Source of the DNA: an uncultured Spirochaetaceae bacterium
GTDB taxonomy: Bacteria; Spirochaetota; Spirochaetia; Treponematales; Treponemataceae
NCBI GenBank assembly: GCA_902799965.1
Contig: CADCCO010000006.1
Coordinates: 1-46,717, forward strand
DNA: 46,717 nucleotides
Reading direction: 5' to 3'
Shown one piece after another: positions 7,621 through 16,074 of the stretch (within the stretch, counting starts at the first letter, position 1; each line of letters opens with the position of its first letter). The translations under genes and the position numbers were made by a program. Under the pieces are notes generated by a model. It did not search any database and was not told the origin of the DNA. It saw only the letters and a program-made list of their open reading frames with translations.

Positions 7621-9087
7621 TTGCAAACGATTGTTTGCCAGACAGCCGAAACATTTTCGCCTGAACCAATCCAAAAGCCTCAAAGTCTCCAAACGCAAGC
7701 GGGAACGCAAGTTTCCGCCTCCGATTCGCCGCGCAAAAGCGACTTTCTTTCTTTGCTGAACGAAAATTTGCAAAAGGAAAGCGCGGCCGCCGAAGCGCCA
7801 AAAGAAAATCCTGCCAAACCGGCGGAAGAACTTTCTTACGGCAAAAAGGCGGACGAAGAAAAAGCCGCGCGGACGGAAAGCCGTTCCGTCTCCAAAGACG
7901 AAAAGGGCGCGGACGAGAAAGGCTCTCGCGTGGCGGACGCGCGGGACGACGGCAAAGCGGACGAAAAAGTTTCAAAAAAGGAAGAGCCTAAAAAGGCCGC
8001 GCAAAGCAAGGCCGGCCAAAAGACCGACCCGATGATTCAAGCGGCGGTCGCTCTTGGACAGGAAAAAAAATCCGCGCCTAAAGTTGAAGGCGGCGAAAGC
8101 GGCGCGAAAAACGCCGGCGTTAAAAAAGCCGCCAAAGCGGGCGAGGGCGCTTCAAATAAAATCGACCCAAAGCAATTGGACTTTATGCGGGAGCTTTCCG
8201 CAAAGCAGGCGGCTTTGGCCCAAGCGGAAGAGGGCGCTCAAGACAACAGCGGGCGCGGCCTAAAGGAAGGCGAGGCGCTTTCCTTGTCGCAAGCCAAGTC
8301 TTTGCTTGACGGCCAAAAGGTCGTTCAAGACGAGCCTGACTTTTCATACGCGTTTGAGGAATTCGTTCCCGAACAAAAAGACGCGGAGCCAAAAGTTTCG
8401 GCCGCAAAAAAAGACGGAAAGCGTCCGCTTATTCAAGTGACCGACATGAGAAGCAAGCCCGAAACTCCGGCGGCGCAAAAGCCTTTGCAAAAAGACGAGC
8501 GAAAGAATTTTTCGGTCGCGATAAAGGAAACGGGAAAGGCGCAAGTGCAGATGACGCTTGACCTTAGCGACCAGGCGCAAAAAAACATTTTGTCGCTTGA
8601 CAGCCAAAGCGCCGCCTCTGACGGCTCCGCTTTCCAAGCGATGCTCAAAAACCAAATCACGCAAAACGCCGCCGACTTTGTAAAGGCCGGAAACATAATT
8701 TTGCGCGACAACAACCAGGGGCAAATCAACTTGATTCTTCACCCCGAGGGATTGGGCAACGTAAAGATCAGCGTAGAGATGAACGGAAAGACCCTTGCCG
8801 GCCACATAACCGTTCAAAGCCGCGAGGCCTTGGAAGCCTTTGGACAAAGCGCCGACTCTTTGAGGGAAGCCTTCATTCAAAGCGGCTTTGAGGACGCGAC
8901 GTTTGACGTTTCCTTTGCCGGAAGCCAAATGCAGTTCGCGCAGGGCGGTGAGCAAAACGACGCGGACGGCCGCGCCCGCCAAGGCCGAAAAATTTACGGA
9001 GAATTCGCGCAAGAAAGCCTAACATCGATTCAGGAAAGTTCCGATACTTTCATTGACGACGATGTTTCGGTTAACATTGTCGCATAA
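7621..9087 (+). CDS. fliK: Flagellar hook-length control protein FliK (FlbC)
   Basis: The 488-residue protein has the usual two-part FliK design. A long, poorly conserved Lys/Ala/Glu/Asp-rich and probably disordered region (about 20-330) should act as a molecular ruler or tape. It is followed by a compact C-terminal hook-length domain (about 350-435) containing INLILHPEGLGNVKISVE. The protein is expected to be secreted by the flagellar export gate and to switch export from hook to filament subunits. The start is TTG at 7621, chosen because GGAGG at 7609-7613 lies seven bases upstream and the ORF has no better placed ATG. The gene sits 39 nt after flbB and 14 nt before flgD. Confidence 0.88.
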   Translation: MQTIVCQTAETFSPEPIQKPQSLQTQAGTQVSASDSPRKSDFLSLLNENLQKESAAAEAPKENPAKPAEELSYGKKADEEKAARTESRSVSKDEKGADEKGSRVADARDDGKADEKVSKKEEPKKAAQSKAGQKTDPMIQAAVALGQEKKSAPKVEGGESGAKNAGVKKAAKAGEGASNKIDPKQLDFMRELSAKQAALAQAEEGAQDNSGRGLKEGEALSLSQAKSLLDGQKVVQDEPDFSYAFEEFVPEQKDAEPKVSAAKKDGKRPLIQVTDMRSKPETPAAQKPLQKDERKNFSVAIKETGKAQVQMTLDLSDQAQKNILSLDSQSAASDGSAFQAMLKNQITQNAADFVKAGNIILRDNNQGQINLILHPEGLGNVKISVEMNGKTLAGHITVQSREALEAFGQSADSLREAFIQSGFEDATFDVSFAGSQMQFAQGGEQNDADGRARQGRKIYGEFAQESLTSIQESSDTFIDDDVSVNIVA

Positions 9088-9101
9088 ACAAGAGGTGAGC
9101 G

Positions 9102-9542
9102 ATGGAATTTAGCGCTACGATGAGTCCTTCTGAAAAGATTCAGACAAATCTTGAAGTGGACAGATTCAACAAGACATTGACTGTGAACGGACGCAAAGCC
9201 AGTCAGGAGTTGGGCAAGGATGATTTCTTAAAGCTTTTGATGGCGCAGATGACGCATCAGGACCCGACTGAACCGATGGACAACAGCCAGTTCATAGCCC
9301 AGATGGCGCAGTTCTCCTCGCTTGAGCAAATGTACAACGTGTCCAACGGCTTCACTAAAATGGCGCAGATGATGCAGTCCAACGAAGCCGCAAGCACGCT
9401 TGGAAAGGTTGTCGACCTTGACGTTGAGGGCGAAAAAGTTTCTGGAGTCGTCGAAGGCTTCACTCGCGGCGAAAATCCGCAGATTCAAGTGAACGGAAAT
9501 TTCTACAAGATGGATTACGTTCGCGCCGTCTACAGCAATTAA
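9102..9542 (+). CDS. flgD: Flagellar hook cap assembly protein FlgD, short form
   Basis: FlgD is the scaffold that caps the growing hook and lets FlgE subunits polymerise. This 146-residue copy contains the conserved N-terminal core DDFLKLLMAQMTHQDPTEPMDN (split here: DDFLKLLMAQM near 45, then HQDPTEPMDN) and SSLEQM, followed by a short domain ending at VYSN. It lacks the large FnIII/tudor-like C-terminal part of the roughly 230-residue enterobacterial protein, as is common in spirochetes. AGAGGTGAGCG supplies the ribosome site for ATG 9102; ATG 9120 is an alternative. flgE begins 24 nt downstream. Confidence 0.9.
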   Translation: MEFSATMSPSEKIQTNLEVDRFNKTLTVNGRKASQELGKDDFLKLLMAQMTHQDPTEPMDNSQFIAQMAQFSSLEQMYNVSNGFTKMAQMMQSNEAASTLGKVVDLDVEGEKVSGVVEGFTRGENPQIQVNGNFYKMDYVRAVYSN

Positions 9543-9566
9543 AAAGGGTATAAGAGGTATAGCGAT

Positions 9567-10958
9567 ATGATGAGATCACTTTGGGCCGGCGTTTCCGGAA
9601 TGCAGAACCACCAAACAAGAATGGACGTTATCGGCAACAACATCGCCAACGTCAACACGACGGGCTTCAAAAAAGGCCGCGTCGACTTTCAGGACATGGT
9701 AAGCCAGCAGCTGTCGGGCGCGGCCGCTCCCACGACTGAAGTCGGCGGCGTCAACCCCAAGGAAGTTGGCTTGGGCGTTCAGACTGCCGCTATCCACAAC
9801 ATTTTCACGCAGGGAAACTTGCAGTCTACCGGCGTGGGAACTGACGTGGCCATTCAGGGAAACGGCTTCTTCTGCTTGAAGAACGGCGAGAAAAGCTTCT
9901 ACACAAGAAACGGCGCCTTTGGCGTTGACAAGGACGGAACTTTGGTGAACCCTGCCAACGGCTTCCGCGTCCAGGGCTGGATGGCCCGCGAGATGAACGG
10001 CGAAATGGTAATCCAAACCGCCGCCAGCCCCACAGACTTGGTTATCCCCGTCGGAGCCAAGGACCCGGCCCGCGCCACACAAAACGTGAACTTTGCCTGC
10101 AACCTTAACAAGAACACTCCTGAAATCCCGGAAGGCGCCAACGCCGCCGACATCGCGAAGGGAACATGGGCGACTGAATTCAAGATTTACGACAGCTTTG
10201 GAAACGAGCACAACTTGGCCGTTTCATTCACGCGCGTTGTCGGAACTCCCAACCAGTGGCGCGCCGTCGTGAACGTCGACCCGGAAAATTCTGACTACAC
10301 GCAAACCCGCGTCGGCCTCAACACCAACGACGGAACTTCAAACGAATTTTTTGTCGAGTTCGACAATATGGGAACGCTTCGCCGCGTGACCGACTCCGTA
10401 AACGGGGAGTCAAATCCCGGCGGAGAAATCATTCTCCAGACTTCGTTCACCGTGCCCGACGCGACGCCCGACGCGGATGGAAATCCTTACCGCCAAACGT
10501 TCAACATCAACTTGGGAACAATCGGCAGCATGAGAAACACCGTCACCCAGAGCGCCTCGCAGTCTTCAACAAAAGCCTTCGCGCAGGACGGATACACATT
10601 GGGCTACCTTGACAACTTCAAGATTGACTCAAGCGGAATCATCACCGGCGTTTACTCAAACGGAACGAACCGCCGCATCGGCCAGATCGCCTTGGCTTCG
10701 TTCACCAACCAGAGCGGCTTGGAAAAGGCCGGCGACAACACTTACGTTGAGTCGAACAACTCTGGCCAGGCCAAGATTGGCGAAAGCGGAATCGCGGGAA
10801 AGGGAAGCCTTTTGGCCGGCGCTTTGGAAATGTCAAACGTCGACTTGACCGACCAGTTCACCGACATGATTGTGACCCAGCGCGGCTTCCAGTCAAACGC
10901 GGCGACAATCAGAACCGCCGACACGCTGCTGGAAACAGTCTTGTCGCTTAAGCGCTAA
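9567..10958 (+). CDS. flgE: Flagellar hook protein FlgE with lysinoalanine cross-link residues
   Basis: The 463-residue protein is the hook subunit of the periplasmic flagellum. The N-terminal rod/hook signature runs from about residue 8 ([21 protein letters not shown], here given in parts: [26 protein letters not shown]). The C-terminal helix ends in [23 protein letters not shown] sequence. Lys165 (codon 10059-10061) and Cys178 (codon 10098-10100) match in number and setting the pair that self-catalyses an inter-subunit lysinoalanine bond in T. denticola FlgE. The ribosome site AAGAGGTATAG precedes the tandem ATG ATG start. A strong terminator follows at 11010-11050, so flbD, motA and motB, which come next in other spirochetes, are not in this transcript. 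Confidence 0.95.
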   Translation: MMRSLWAGVSGMQNHQTRMDVIGNNIANVNTTGFKKGRVDFQDMVSQQLSGAAAPTTEVGGVNPKEVGLGVQTAAIHNIFTQGNLQSTGVGTDVAIQGNGFFCLKNGEKSFYTRNGAFGVDKDGTLVNPANGFRVQGWMAREMNGEMVIQTAASPTDLVIPVGAKDPARATQNVNFACNLNKNTPEIPEGANAADIAKGTWATEFKIYDSFGNEHNLAVSFTRVVGTPNQWRAVVNVDPENSDYTQTRVGLNTNDGTSNEFFVEFDNMGTLRRVTDSVNGESNPGGEIILQTSFTVPDATPDADGNPYRQTFNINLGTIGSMRNTVTQSASQSSTKAFAQDGYTLGYLDNFKIDSSGIITGVYSNGTNRRIGQIALASFTNQSGLEKAGDNTYVESNNSGQAKIGESGIAGKGSLLAGALEMSNVDLTDQFTDMIVTQRGFQSNAATIRTADTLLETVLSLKR

Positions 10959-11009
10959 TACTCTTAGCATGGCCTTGTGGCCGCTAAAATAAAAAGTTAA
11001 AAAAACGAG

Positions 11010-11050
11010 AAATTGCCGGATAGTCCGATGACGAGTCCGGCAATTTTTTT
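11010..11050 (+). terminator. Intrinsic terminator after flgE
   Basis: An 11-bp perfect stem (11010-11020 with 11036-11046) encloses a 15-nt loop and runs into seven T residues (11044-11050). It should end the hexokinase-flagellar operon. Confidence 0.88.
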
Positions 11051-11057
11051 ACGTCCG

Positions 11058-11159
11058 GTCAAGGCGCGCTGCGCTTAAAGCCTTGACTCGGCCGTTTTCC
11101 GACGCGATGAATATTATCGCGCCGGAATTGCTTTCGCGCTTGTTAAACAACGCGCGAAA
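11058..11159. other. Non-coding stretch with three consecutive hairpins
   Basis: Between the flgE terminator and the tRNA-Phe terminator there is no credible gene. Three palindromes are visible: an 8-bp stem 11058-11065/11080-11087, a 6-bp stem 11103-11108/11116-11121, and a 13-bp stem with one bulged base 11132-11144/11146-11159. None is followed by a T-run of its own on the plus strand. They may be back-up terminators or remnants of a repeat; I cannot assign a function. Confidence 0.4.
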
Positions 11160-11188
11160 AAAAAAGACCTGCGAAAGATTCGCAGGCC
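11157..11188 (-). terminator. Intrinsic terminator of tRNA-Phe
   Basis: Read on the minus strand, a stem of at least eight G-C-rich pairs (11166-11175 with 11179-11188) is followed by nine T residues (complement of the A-run 11157-11165). It begins a few bases after the tRNA 3' end. Confidence 0.85.
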
Positions 11189-11191
11189 TTA

Positions 11192-11264
<73 letters not shown>

Positions 11265-11275
11265 GTGTGAAGTCT

Positions 11276-11304
11276 ATATTAGCAAAATTGACAAAAACTG
11301 TCAA
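11276..11304 (-). promoter_or_regulatory. Strong promoter of tRNA-Phe
   Basis: On the minus strand TTGACA (11299-11304) and TAATAT (11276-11281) are 17 bp apart. The start of transcription should lie close to 11270, a few bases before the mature tRNA 5' end at 11264. Confidence 0.88.
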
Positions 11305-11337
11305 GGGCAGGGCGCGAATTTTTTAAAGTTTTTTTTC

Positions 11338-11365
11338 TTGCCTTTTTGCCGTTTTTTTGTATAAT
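11338..11365 (+). promoter_or_regulatory. Promoter of the putative outer-membrane protein gene
   Basis: A perfect TATAAT at 11360-11365 is preceded by TTGCCT at 11338-11343 with a 16-bp spacer. The leader is short (about 10-12 nt) and contains a GGGGG tract at 11372-11376 that can serve as ribosome site for ATG 11383. Confidence 0.6.
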
Positions 11366-11382
11366 TCTTGTGGGGGATTTTT

Positions 11383-12285
11383 ATGAAGAAATTTTTTGCC
11401 GCGCTTTTTTCGCTGGCGCTTTGCGCGCCTTTTTTTTCGTTTGACTTCTACAATGGAAACCAAGTTAACTTGCGCCTTTCTGAATTTGCGAACGGCATTA
11501 ACGAAACGCTGCCGGTGGCGGCGACCCAGCAAAACGTTTATTCTTCCGCGTGGATAGGAAAAGTTTTCCCGTCCGCGCCGCCGCATTTTGCCATAGGCGT
11601 TGAGGCCGGCGTGACAAAACTGAACATGGAGCCTTTGAAGCAAATGGCGCAAATGTTCAGCGTTACAGGCCTTCCAAGCCTTATGGTTTTTCCGACCTTG
11701 ACGGCCAACGCGCGCGTCGGCGGCTTGTTCCTGCCGTTTGACGTTGGCTTTTCCGCGATGGGCATGGATTTGTCAAAGTTGGACTCCATCGCCGACGGGC
11801 TGGGAATTCAATTTTTCAACATCGGCGGCGACGTTCGCTGGGCGCTCTTAAAGGGCGACGGGCCTCTTCCCCAAATTTCGCTTGGAGCGGGCTACTATTA
11901 TATGGGCGGAAAAGTCTCCTACAACAAAGACGGACTTTACGCTCGGCTCAACTACGGCACGCACACGGCTTTCGCGCAGGCGCAGATTTCCAAAACGCTT
12001 TTGTTCTTCACGCCTTACGTAGGCTTTAGGGCCATAACTTGCAAAAGCTCGTCGGACTGGCAGTGGTTTGTCACGCCGCAAAGAATCGCGCAATCCCCTT
12101 ATTATTCGGGAAATGTTTTTGCAGGACAAGGAAACAACTCGCTCAAATGGTTTGACAAAGTCATGACGCAAGTTTACGGCGGCTTTGGCCTTAACTTTGG
12201 CTTCTTTGCCTTGAACTTTTGCGCGTCCTACGAGTTCCGCTACCAGTTGTGGGGCGGCGACTTTTCAATCCGCTTCCAAATGTAG
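11383..12285 (+). CDS. Exported protein, putative outer-membrane beta-barrel
   Basis: I do not recognise a named family. The 300-residue product starts with a clear signal peptide (MKKFFAALFSLALCAPFFS). The rest alternates polar and hydrophobic residues with many Gly, Phe and Tyr, as in beta-barrel proteins: AGYYYMGG, PYVGFRA, YGGFGLNFGFFALNF. The last residues, FSIRFQM, form an amphipathic terminal strand, although the final residue is Met instead of Phe. ATG 11383 is chosen because it starts the signal peptide and has GGGGGA upstream; an in-frame GTG at 11368 lies nearer the -10 and is unlikely. The gene is apparently monocistronic, because the following gene has its own promoter starting 3 nt after the stop. 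Confidence 0.7.
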   Translation: MKKFFAALFSLALCAPFFSFDFYNGNQVNLRLSEFANGINETLPVAATQQNVYSSAWIGKVFPSAPPHFAIGVEAGVTKLNMEPLKQMAQMFSVTGLPSLMVFPTLTANARVGGLFLPFDVGFSAMGMDLSKLDSIADGLGIQFFNIGGDVRWALLKGDGPLPQISLGAGYYYMGGKVSYNKDGLYARLNYGTHTAFAQAQISKTLLFFTPYVGFRAITCKSSSDWQWFVTPQRIAQSPYYSGNVFAGQGNNSLKWFDKVMTQVYGGFGLNFGFFALNFCASYEFRYQLWGGDFSIRFQM

Positions 12286-12287
12286 CC

Positions 12288-12316
12288 TTGAAAAAAAATC
12301 GGCCTTGCGGTATAAT
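12288..12316 (+). promoter_or_regulatory. Promoter of the ankyrin-murG-atoC operon
   Basis: TTGAAA (12288-12293) and a perfect TATAAT (12311-12316) are 17 bp apart. The ATG at 12323 is only 6 nt past the -10 box, so transcription should begin at the start codon itself. The GGGGGA just before ATG is too close to act as a ribosome site and would lie upstream of the RNA 5' end. Confidence 0.78.
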
Positions 12317-12322
12317 GGGGGA

Positions 12323-13219
12323 ATGAACTGGCTTATTATCCACACCCCCAAAAACGAGACGGACTGCGCCGAGTTGAAGGGCTTCTTAAAGCGAAACAAG
12401 ATTTCTGTCAAAACCGCTTTGCTCGAAAAAGACGCCGACTTTTTGCCTTCGGCCTCTTCCTCTAAAATAAAGCTTTACACGCACTGCGTTTTTCTTTGCG
12501 ACAAATCCGCCGGAAAAAACGAAGCCTTTGCCTGGGGCCTGGCCTTGGGCCTTGGCCTGAACGTCTACGCGATCAAAAGCGAATGGACGGCACAAGCGCA
12601 AAAGTGCGGCGCGCTCAAGGACTTTGAGTCTTTTGACCGCATGCTTGCGTATTTTGAAAACAACATTCAAGGCATCGCGCTTGAAGCCAAGAAAAAGGCC
12701 GCTTGGAAAAAACTGTTCGACAGCGGAAACCCCTTTACCGGCGACGCGCTGGCGGTTCACGTGCAAAAGGACAACCGCGAAGTCGTTCAAACTTACATCG
12801 ACGCTGGCATGAGCCTGAACGAGCGCAACGCCGAAGGCGTTCCCATGCTGAACGTGGCGATTCGCGCCGAGCAAGTTGACGAAGTTAAATGGATGATGGA
12901 GCAGGGCCTTGACTTGAACGCGGTTTCAAACGACCGAGGATATTCTGCCTTGATGGACTGCGTTTGGAAAAAGAATTTGGAGCTGGTCAAAATCTTGGTG
13001 GAAAAGGGCGTGAATTTGGACTTTGTTTCAAGCGACAACCAGTCCGCCTTGACCCTTGCCGTCGGAGCGGGAAACGCCGACATGGTCAAAGTTCTTTCCG
13101 ACGCTGGAGCCAGCCCCGACAAATTTGACGCGTTGGGAATGTCCGCGTGGACTTACGCAAAGCTTTTCAAGCGCCAAGACTTGCTCGATTTGATGGAAAA
13201 GAACCACCATGGACAATAA
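12323..13219 (+). CDS. Ankyrin-repeat protein with N-terminal Rossmann/TIR-like domain
   Basis: The 298-residue cytoplasmic protein has two parts. Residues 1 to about 115 look like an alpha/beta domain: a first strand NWLIIHTP, a helix CAELKGFLKRN, a strand HCVFLCD, and then AFAWGLALGLGLNVYAI. That last pattern recalls TIR-like or nucleoside-deoxyribosyltransferase-like folds; this is an inference from pattern alone. Residues about 150-290 are four or so ankyrin repeats, with GVPMLNVAIRAEQVDEVKWM, YSALMDCVWKKNLELVKIL and SALTLAVGAGNADMVKVL as repeat cores. ATG 12323 is used because an upstream TTG at 12305 lies inside the promoter. The 3' end overlaps murG by 11 nt, implying coupling to cell-wall synthesis genes. 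The partner is unknown. Confidence 0.75.
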   Translation: MNWLIIHTPKNETDCAELKGFLKRNKISVKTALLEKDADFLPSASSSKIKLYTHCVFLCDKSAGKNEAFAWGLALGLGLNVYAIKSEWTAQAQKCGALKDFESFDRMLAYFENNIQGIALEAKKKAAWKKLFDSGNPFTGDALAVHVQKDNREVVQTYIDAGMSLNERNAEGVPMLNVAIRAEQVDEVKWMMEQGLDLNAVSNDRGYSALMDCVWKKNLELVKILVEKGVNLDFVSSDNQSALTLAVGAGNADMVKVLSDAGASPDKFDALGMSAWTYAKLFKRQDLLDLMEKNHHGQ

Positions 13220-14393
13220 GGCGCTTGTCGCGGCCTTTACTGGCGGCGGAACCGGCGGCCACATTTATCCCGGCCTTGCGGTGGCCGATTCGTTCAGAAA
13301 AAAAATGGCGGAAGCCGGCGGCGAAGGCCAAAACGCGCGGCCGGTCAAAATCATTTGGCTTGGCTCGCTTTCAAAAATGGACAAAGAAATCGTCCTCAAT
13401 TCCGCCGACAAGGACGGCAAAAAGTCCGCCGATAAATTTTACGGAATCCCAAGCGGAAAATTGCGCCGCTATTTTTCGTTCAAAAATTTCATTGACGTCT
13501 TTAAAATCCTTTTTGGCTTTGTCGCCGCCTTCTTTATTTTGCTAAAGGAACGGCCGGCCTTTTTGTTTTCAAAGGGCGGTTTTGTCTCCGTTCCGCCATG
13601 CGCCGCCGCTTGGCTTTTGGGAATAAAAGTCTACACGCATGAATGCGACTTCACTCCCGGCCTTGCCACAAGAATCAACGCCCGCTTCGCAAAAAAAATA
13701 CTGCTAACTTACGAAGAGACGCGCGAATTTTTCAAGGCCGGTTCGAGCGGAAAATTCGCCGTTACGGGAAACCCAATCCGGCCCGTCTTTTACCAGGCCG
13801 ACGCGGCGGCCGGCTTGAAATTTTTGGGCGTTTCCCAGTCCGAAAAAAAGTCCAAGCCCCTTTTGCTTGTGACCGGAGGCTCTTTGGGCGCCGCGCAAAT
13901 AAACGAGCTAGTAAGCAAAAACCTTTCTTGGCTTTGCCAAAAGTTCATCGTGGTCCACCAGACGGGCCAAAAGAATTTCCAGCCCTCCGCCGCCGCGGAG
14001 CTTACGGAAGAGGAAAAGCGCTTTTACCATCCTTACGCTTTCATTTACAAGGAAATGCCCGACGTTATCGCGGCGGCGGACATTGTGCTTTCGCGCGCGG
14101 GCGCCAATTCGATTTGGGAGGCGGCGGCCTTGCAAAAGCCGATGCTTTTGATTCCGCTTGAAGGGGCGGGAACGCGCGGCGACCAAGTTGACAACGCCGA
14201 ATATTTTGAGCGGCGCGGCGCGGCCATTGTGCTTACAAAAAGCGCGATGACCGAAAATTCTTTGCAAAGCGCGCTCTTGTCGCTTGTAAAAGCGGACACC
14301 AGAAAAAAATACGGCGACGCGTGCCGCGCGATGCTCAGCGCGCAAAGACCGTCCGAAAAAATCGCCGCGATTTTGGCGGAGGAGACTTTATGA
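13209..14393 (+). CDS. murG: MurG, UDP-GlcNAc:lipid I N-acetylglucosaminyltransferase
   Basis: MurG adds GlcNAc to lipid I on the inner face of the cytoplasmic membrane to make lipid II, the peptidoglycan precursor. The 394-residue product is somewhat longer than the usual 355-365. The glycosyltransferase GT28 G-loops are GGGTGGHIYPG near 12-22 and VTGGSLGAAQIN near 220-231. The donor-binding region is SRAGANSIWEAA near 294-305, followed by PMLLIPLEGAGTRGDQVDNA in parts (PMLLIPL, GDQVDNA). A hydrophobic patch FKILFGFVAAFFILL near 95-110 would contact the membrane. The start overlaps the ankyrin gene and the stop overlaps cvpA in ATGA. Confidence 0.95.
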   Translation: MDNKALVAAFTGGGTGGHIYPGLAVADSFRKKMAEAGGEGQNARPVKIIWLGSLSKMDKEIVLNSADKDGKKSADKFYGIPSGKLRRYFSFKNFIDVFKILFGFVAAFFILLKERPAFLFSKGGFVSVPPCAAAWLLGIKVYTHECDFTPGLATRINARFAKKILLTYEETREFFKAGSSGKFAVTGNPIRPVFYQADAAAGLKFLGVSQSEKKSKPLLLVTGGSLGAAQINELVSKNLSWLCQKFIVVHQTGQKNFQPSAAAELTEEEKRFYHPYAFIYKEMPDVIAAADIVLSRAGANSIWEAAALQKPMLLIPLEGAGTRGDQVDNAEYFERRGAAIVLTKSAMTENSLQSALLSLVKADTRKKYGDACRAMLSAQRPSEKIAAILAEETL

Positions 14394-14839
14394 GCTTGAA
14401 CATTTTGGATTGGGTCTTCATCGTTATTTTGGCGATTTTTACAATACGCGGCTTCGCGCGCGGCTTGATAAACGAAATATTCGGCATCGGCTCTTTGCTT
14501 CTTTCTCTTCTTTTTGGAGCCGCCTTTTACCAAAAAATGGCCGAGGTTTACGTTCGCTCCATGAACCCGCTGCTTGCGAAAATCCTGGGCTTTTTGACCG
14601 TTTTCATTTGCGCCTTTGTCTTTATAAAAATAGTTCAAATGCTTTTAAAGACGCTTTTTTCAGGCCCGGTGTTGAAGAGCCTTGACAAAACGCTTGGCCT
14701 TCTTTTGGGCTTTGCGGAAGGCTTCGCGCTTGTCTTTGCCATTTTGCTCGCGATGCAAAGCTTGAACAAAACGATAGACTCGTCCGCGCTTAGAAATCAA
14801 AGCGTCGTCACGACTTTCATCGAGCAAATTCCAATTTAA
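14390..14839 (+). CDS. cvpA: CvpA family membrane protein
   Basis: The 149-residue protein has four predicted membrane helices (about 8-26, 30-48, 62-85, 105-122) and the CvpA family opening LNILDWVFIVILAIFTIRGFARG (in parts: NILDWVFIV, RGFARGLI). CvpA proteins are inner-membrane proteins linked to envelope homeostasis, bile and colicin sensitivity and, in some species, purine-related phenotypes; the exact biochemical role is unknown. ATG 14390 overlaps the murG stop by 4 nt and has GGAGGAGA upstream. The next gene starts 17 nt later. Conserved linkage to murG suggests an envelope role. Confidence 0.85.
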   Translation: MSLNILDWVFIVILAIFTIRGFARGLINEIFGIGSLLLSLLFGAAFYQKMAEVYVRSMNPLLAKILGFLTVFICAFVFIKIVQMLLKTLFSGPVLKSLDKTLGLLLGFAEGFALVFAILLAMQSLNKTIDSSALRNQSVVTTFIEQIPI

Positions 14840-14856
14840 GGGCGGGGGGAATAAAG

Positions 14857-16074
14857 TTGTTCGACAATTTGCTTTATCAAAGCGCCTCGTCTCAATTAAA
14901 GGACGACATAGTTTCTTTGCGGCTTCCTGGCGCCGTTCTTTTTTGCGGAAGTGAGTCCAGCGGAAAGTTGACCGCCGCTCTTGAAACGGCGCGCGTCCTT
15001 TCTTGTTCGGGTAATCCGCGCGGAAAGTGGACTTGCGAATGTCCGTCGTGCCTGCGCCACAAGGCCTTGGTCCATCCAAACCTGATGCTCTTGGGGCCGC
15101 GCGACTGCTCGCTAGAAATCCAGGCGGCGCAAAAAGCCTTTGTCAGCTCCGTTTCGATGAACGACAGCCATGTCAACGCTACCCGCTACCTTTTTTTGCG
15201 CGCCGTCCGCAAGCTGGAAAACCGCTTTAATCCCGCCTTGTGGCAAGACAGCGACAAGCTGAACAAAATCGCCGCCGTCACAAGCGAGTTGGACGAGCGC
15301 ATGGAAGAAATCGACGCGGGCCGCGAGCTTCCCGAACTAAAGCAAGTCGAGGAAGCCGCTCAAAAAATCGTCGCCTTGTGCCAAAAGCTTGAGTCGGACT
15401 TTATGTACGACTCGATTCCGATTTTGCAAATAAGAAACCTTTCGACCTGGGCGCGAATCGGCGCGGCGGCCGGAACAAAAGTTGTCATAATAGAGCGGGC
15501 TGAAAGAATGTTGGAAGGCGTGAGGAACGCGCTCCTTAAAATTTTGGAGGAGCCGCCGAACGACACCCTTTTTATTTTGACGACCGCGCGGAAGAGCGCC
15601 GTAATGCCTACGATTTTGTCGCGCCTGCGTCCCTACAATTTTTTGCCCAGAAGCTCCGAAGAAGAGCGCGAAATAATCGAGCGCGTTTTCCACGACGGAA
15701 CGATTTTTGAGCCTGCCGACGGCGGCTCCGTGATACAAAATTACCTTAACGGCTTTTTGCCCGTCCGGCCGGAAGCGGTTCAAAAGCGCGCGGCGGATTT
15801 TTTTGAGCAAATTTTTGACGGAAAAATTCCCGACGTTCCAGACTTAATCAAAAATTGCGGCAAATTTGAGCCGCGCGTTTTGCTCAAAATATTTTTCGCC
15901 GCCTTGGAAGCAAAGTCGCGCGAGCTGTTTTCCAGCGCGCAGGGAACGCAAAAAGCCCTTGCCGTTTCGCAAATTGTCCGCGACTCATGGCTTAACGTTT
16001 CCACTTACAACCAAGGCGTTCAAAGCGCGCTTGAAGAATTGCTTTGCGCCTTGGCGCGGGAGAGGAAGCGGTGA
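14857..16074 (+). CDS. holB: DNA polymerase III delta-prime subunit (clamp loader)
   Basis: The 405-residue AAA+ protein resembles clamp-loader delta-prime/tau subunits. It has a modified Walker A, GSESSGK, at 31-37, a four-Cys zinc module at C50, C60, C62 and C65, and LLKILEEPP near 226 followed by the sensor-1-like TTARKSAVMPTILSRLRP (in parts). The SRC motif of active loaders reads SRL here. It should help load the beta clamp on DNA. It is about 70 residues longer than E. coli HolB, with extra sequence between about 105 and 175. The start is TTG at 14857, supported by GGGGGGA six bases upstream. The 3' end overlaps the GTG start of the sensor kinase gene. Confidence 0.85.
   Translation: MFDNLLYQSASSQLKDDIVSLRLPGAVLFCGSESSGKLTAALETARVLSCSGNPRGKWTCECPSCLRHKALVHPNLMLLGPRDCSLEIQAAQKAFVSSVSMNDSHVNATRYLFLRAVRKLENRFNPALWQDSDKLNKIAAVTSELDERMEEIDAGRELPELKQVEEAAQKIVALCQKLESDFMYDSIPILQIRNLSTWARIGAAAGTKVVIIERAERMLEGVRNALLKILEEPPNDTLFILTTARKSAVMPTILSRLRPYNFLPRSSEEEREIIERVFHDGTIFEPADGGSVIQNYLNGFLPVRPEAVQKRAADFFEQIFDGKIPDVPDLIKNCGKFEPRVLLKIFFAALEAKSRELFSSAQGTQKALAVSQIVRDSWLNVSTYNQGVQSALEELLCALARERKR

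Noticed and set aside
11058..11159. CRISPR or tandem repeat array next to tRNA-Phe
   Set aside because: The three palindromes differ in sequence and spacing; there are no direct repeats with spacers.
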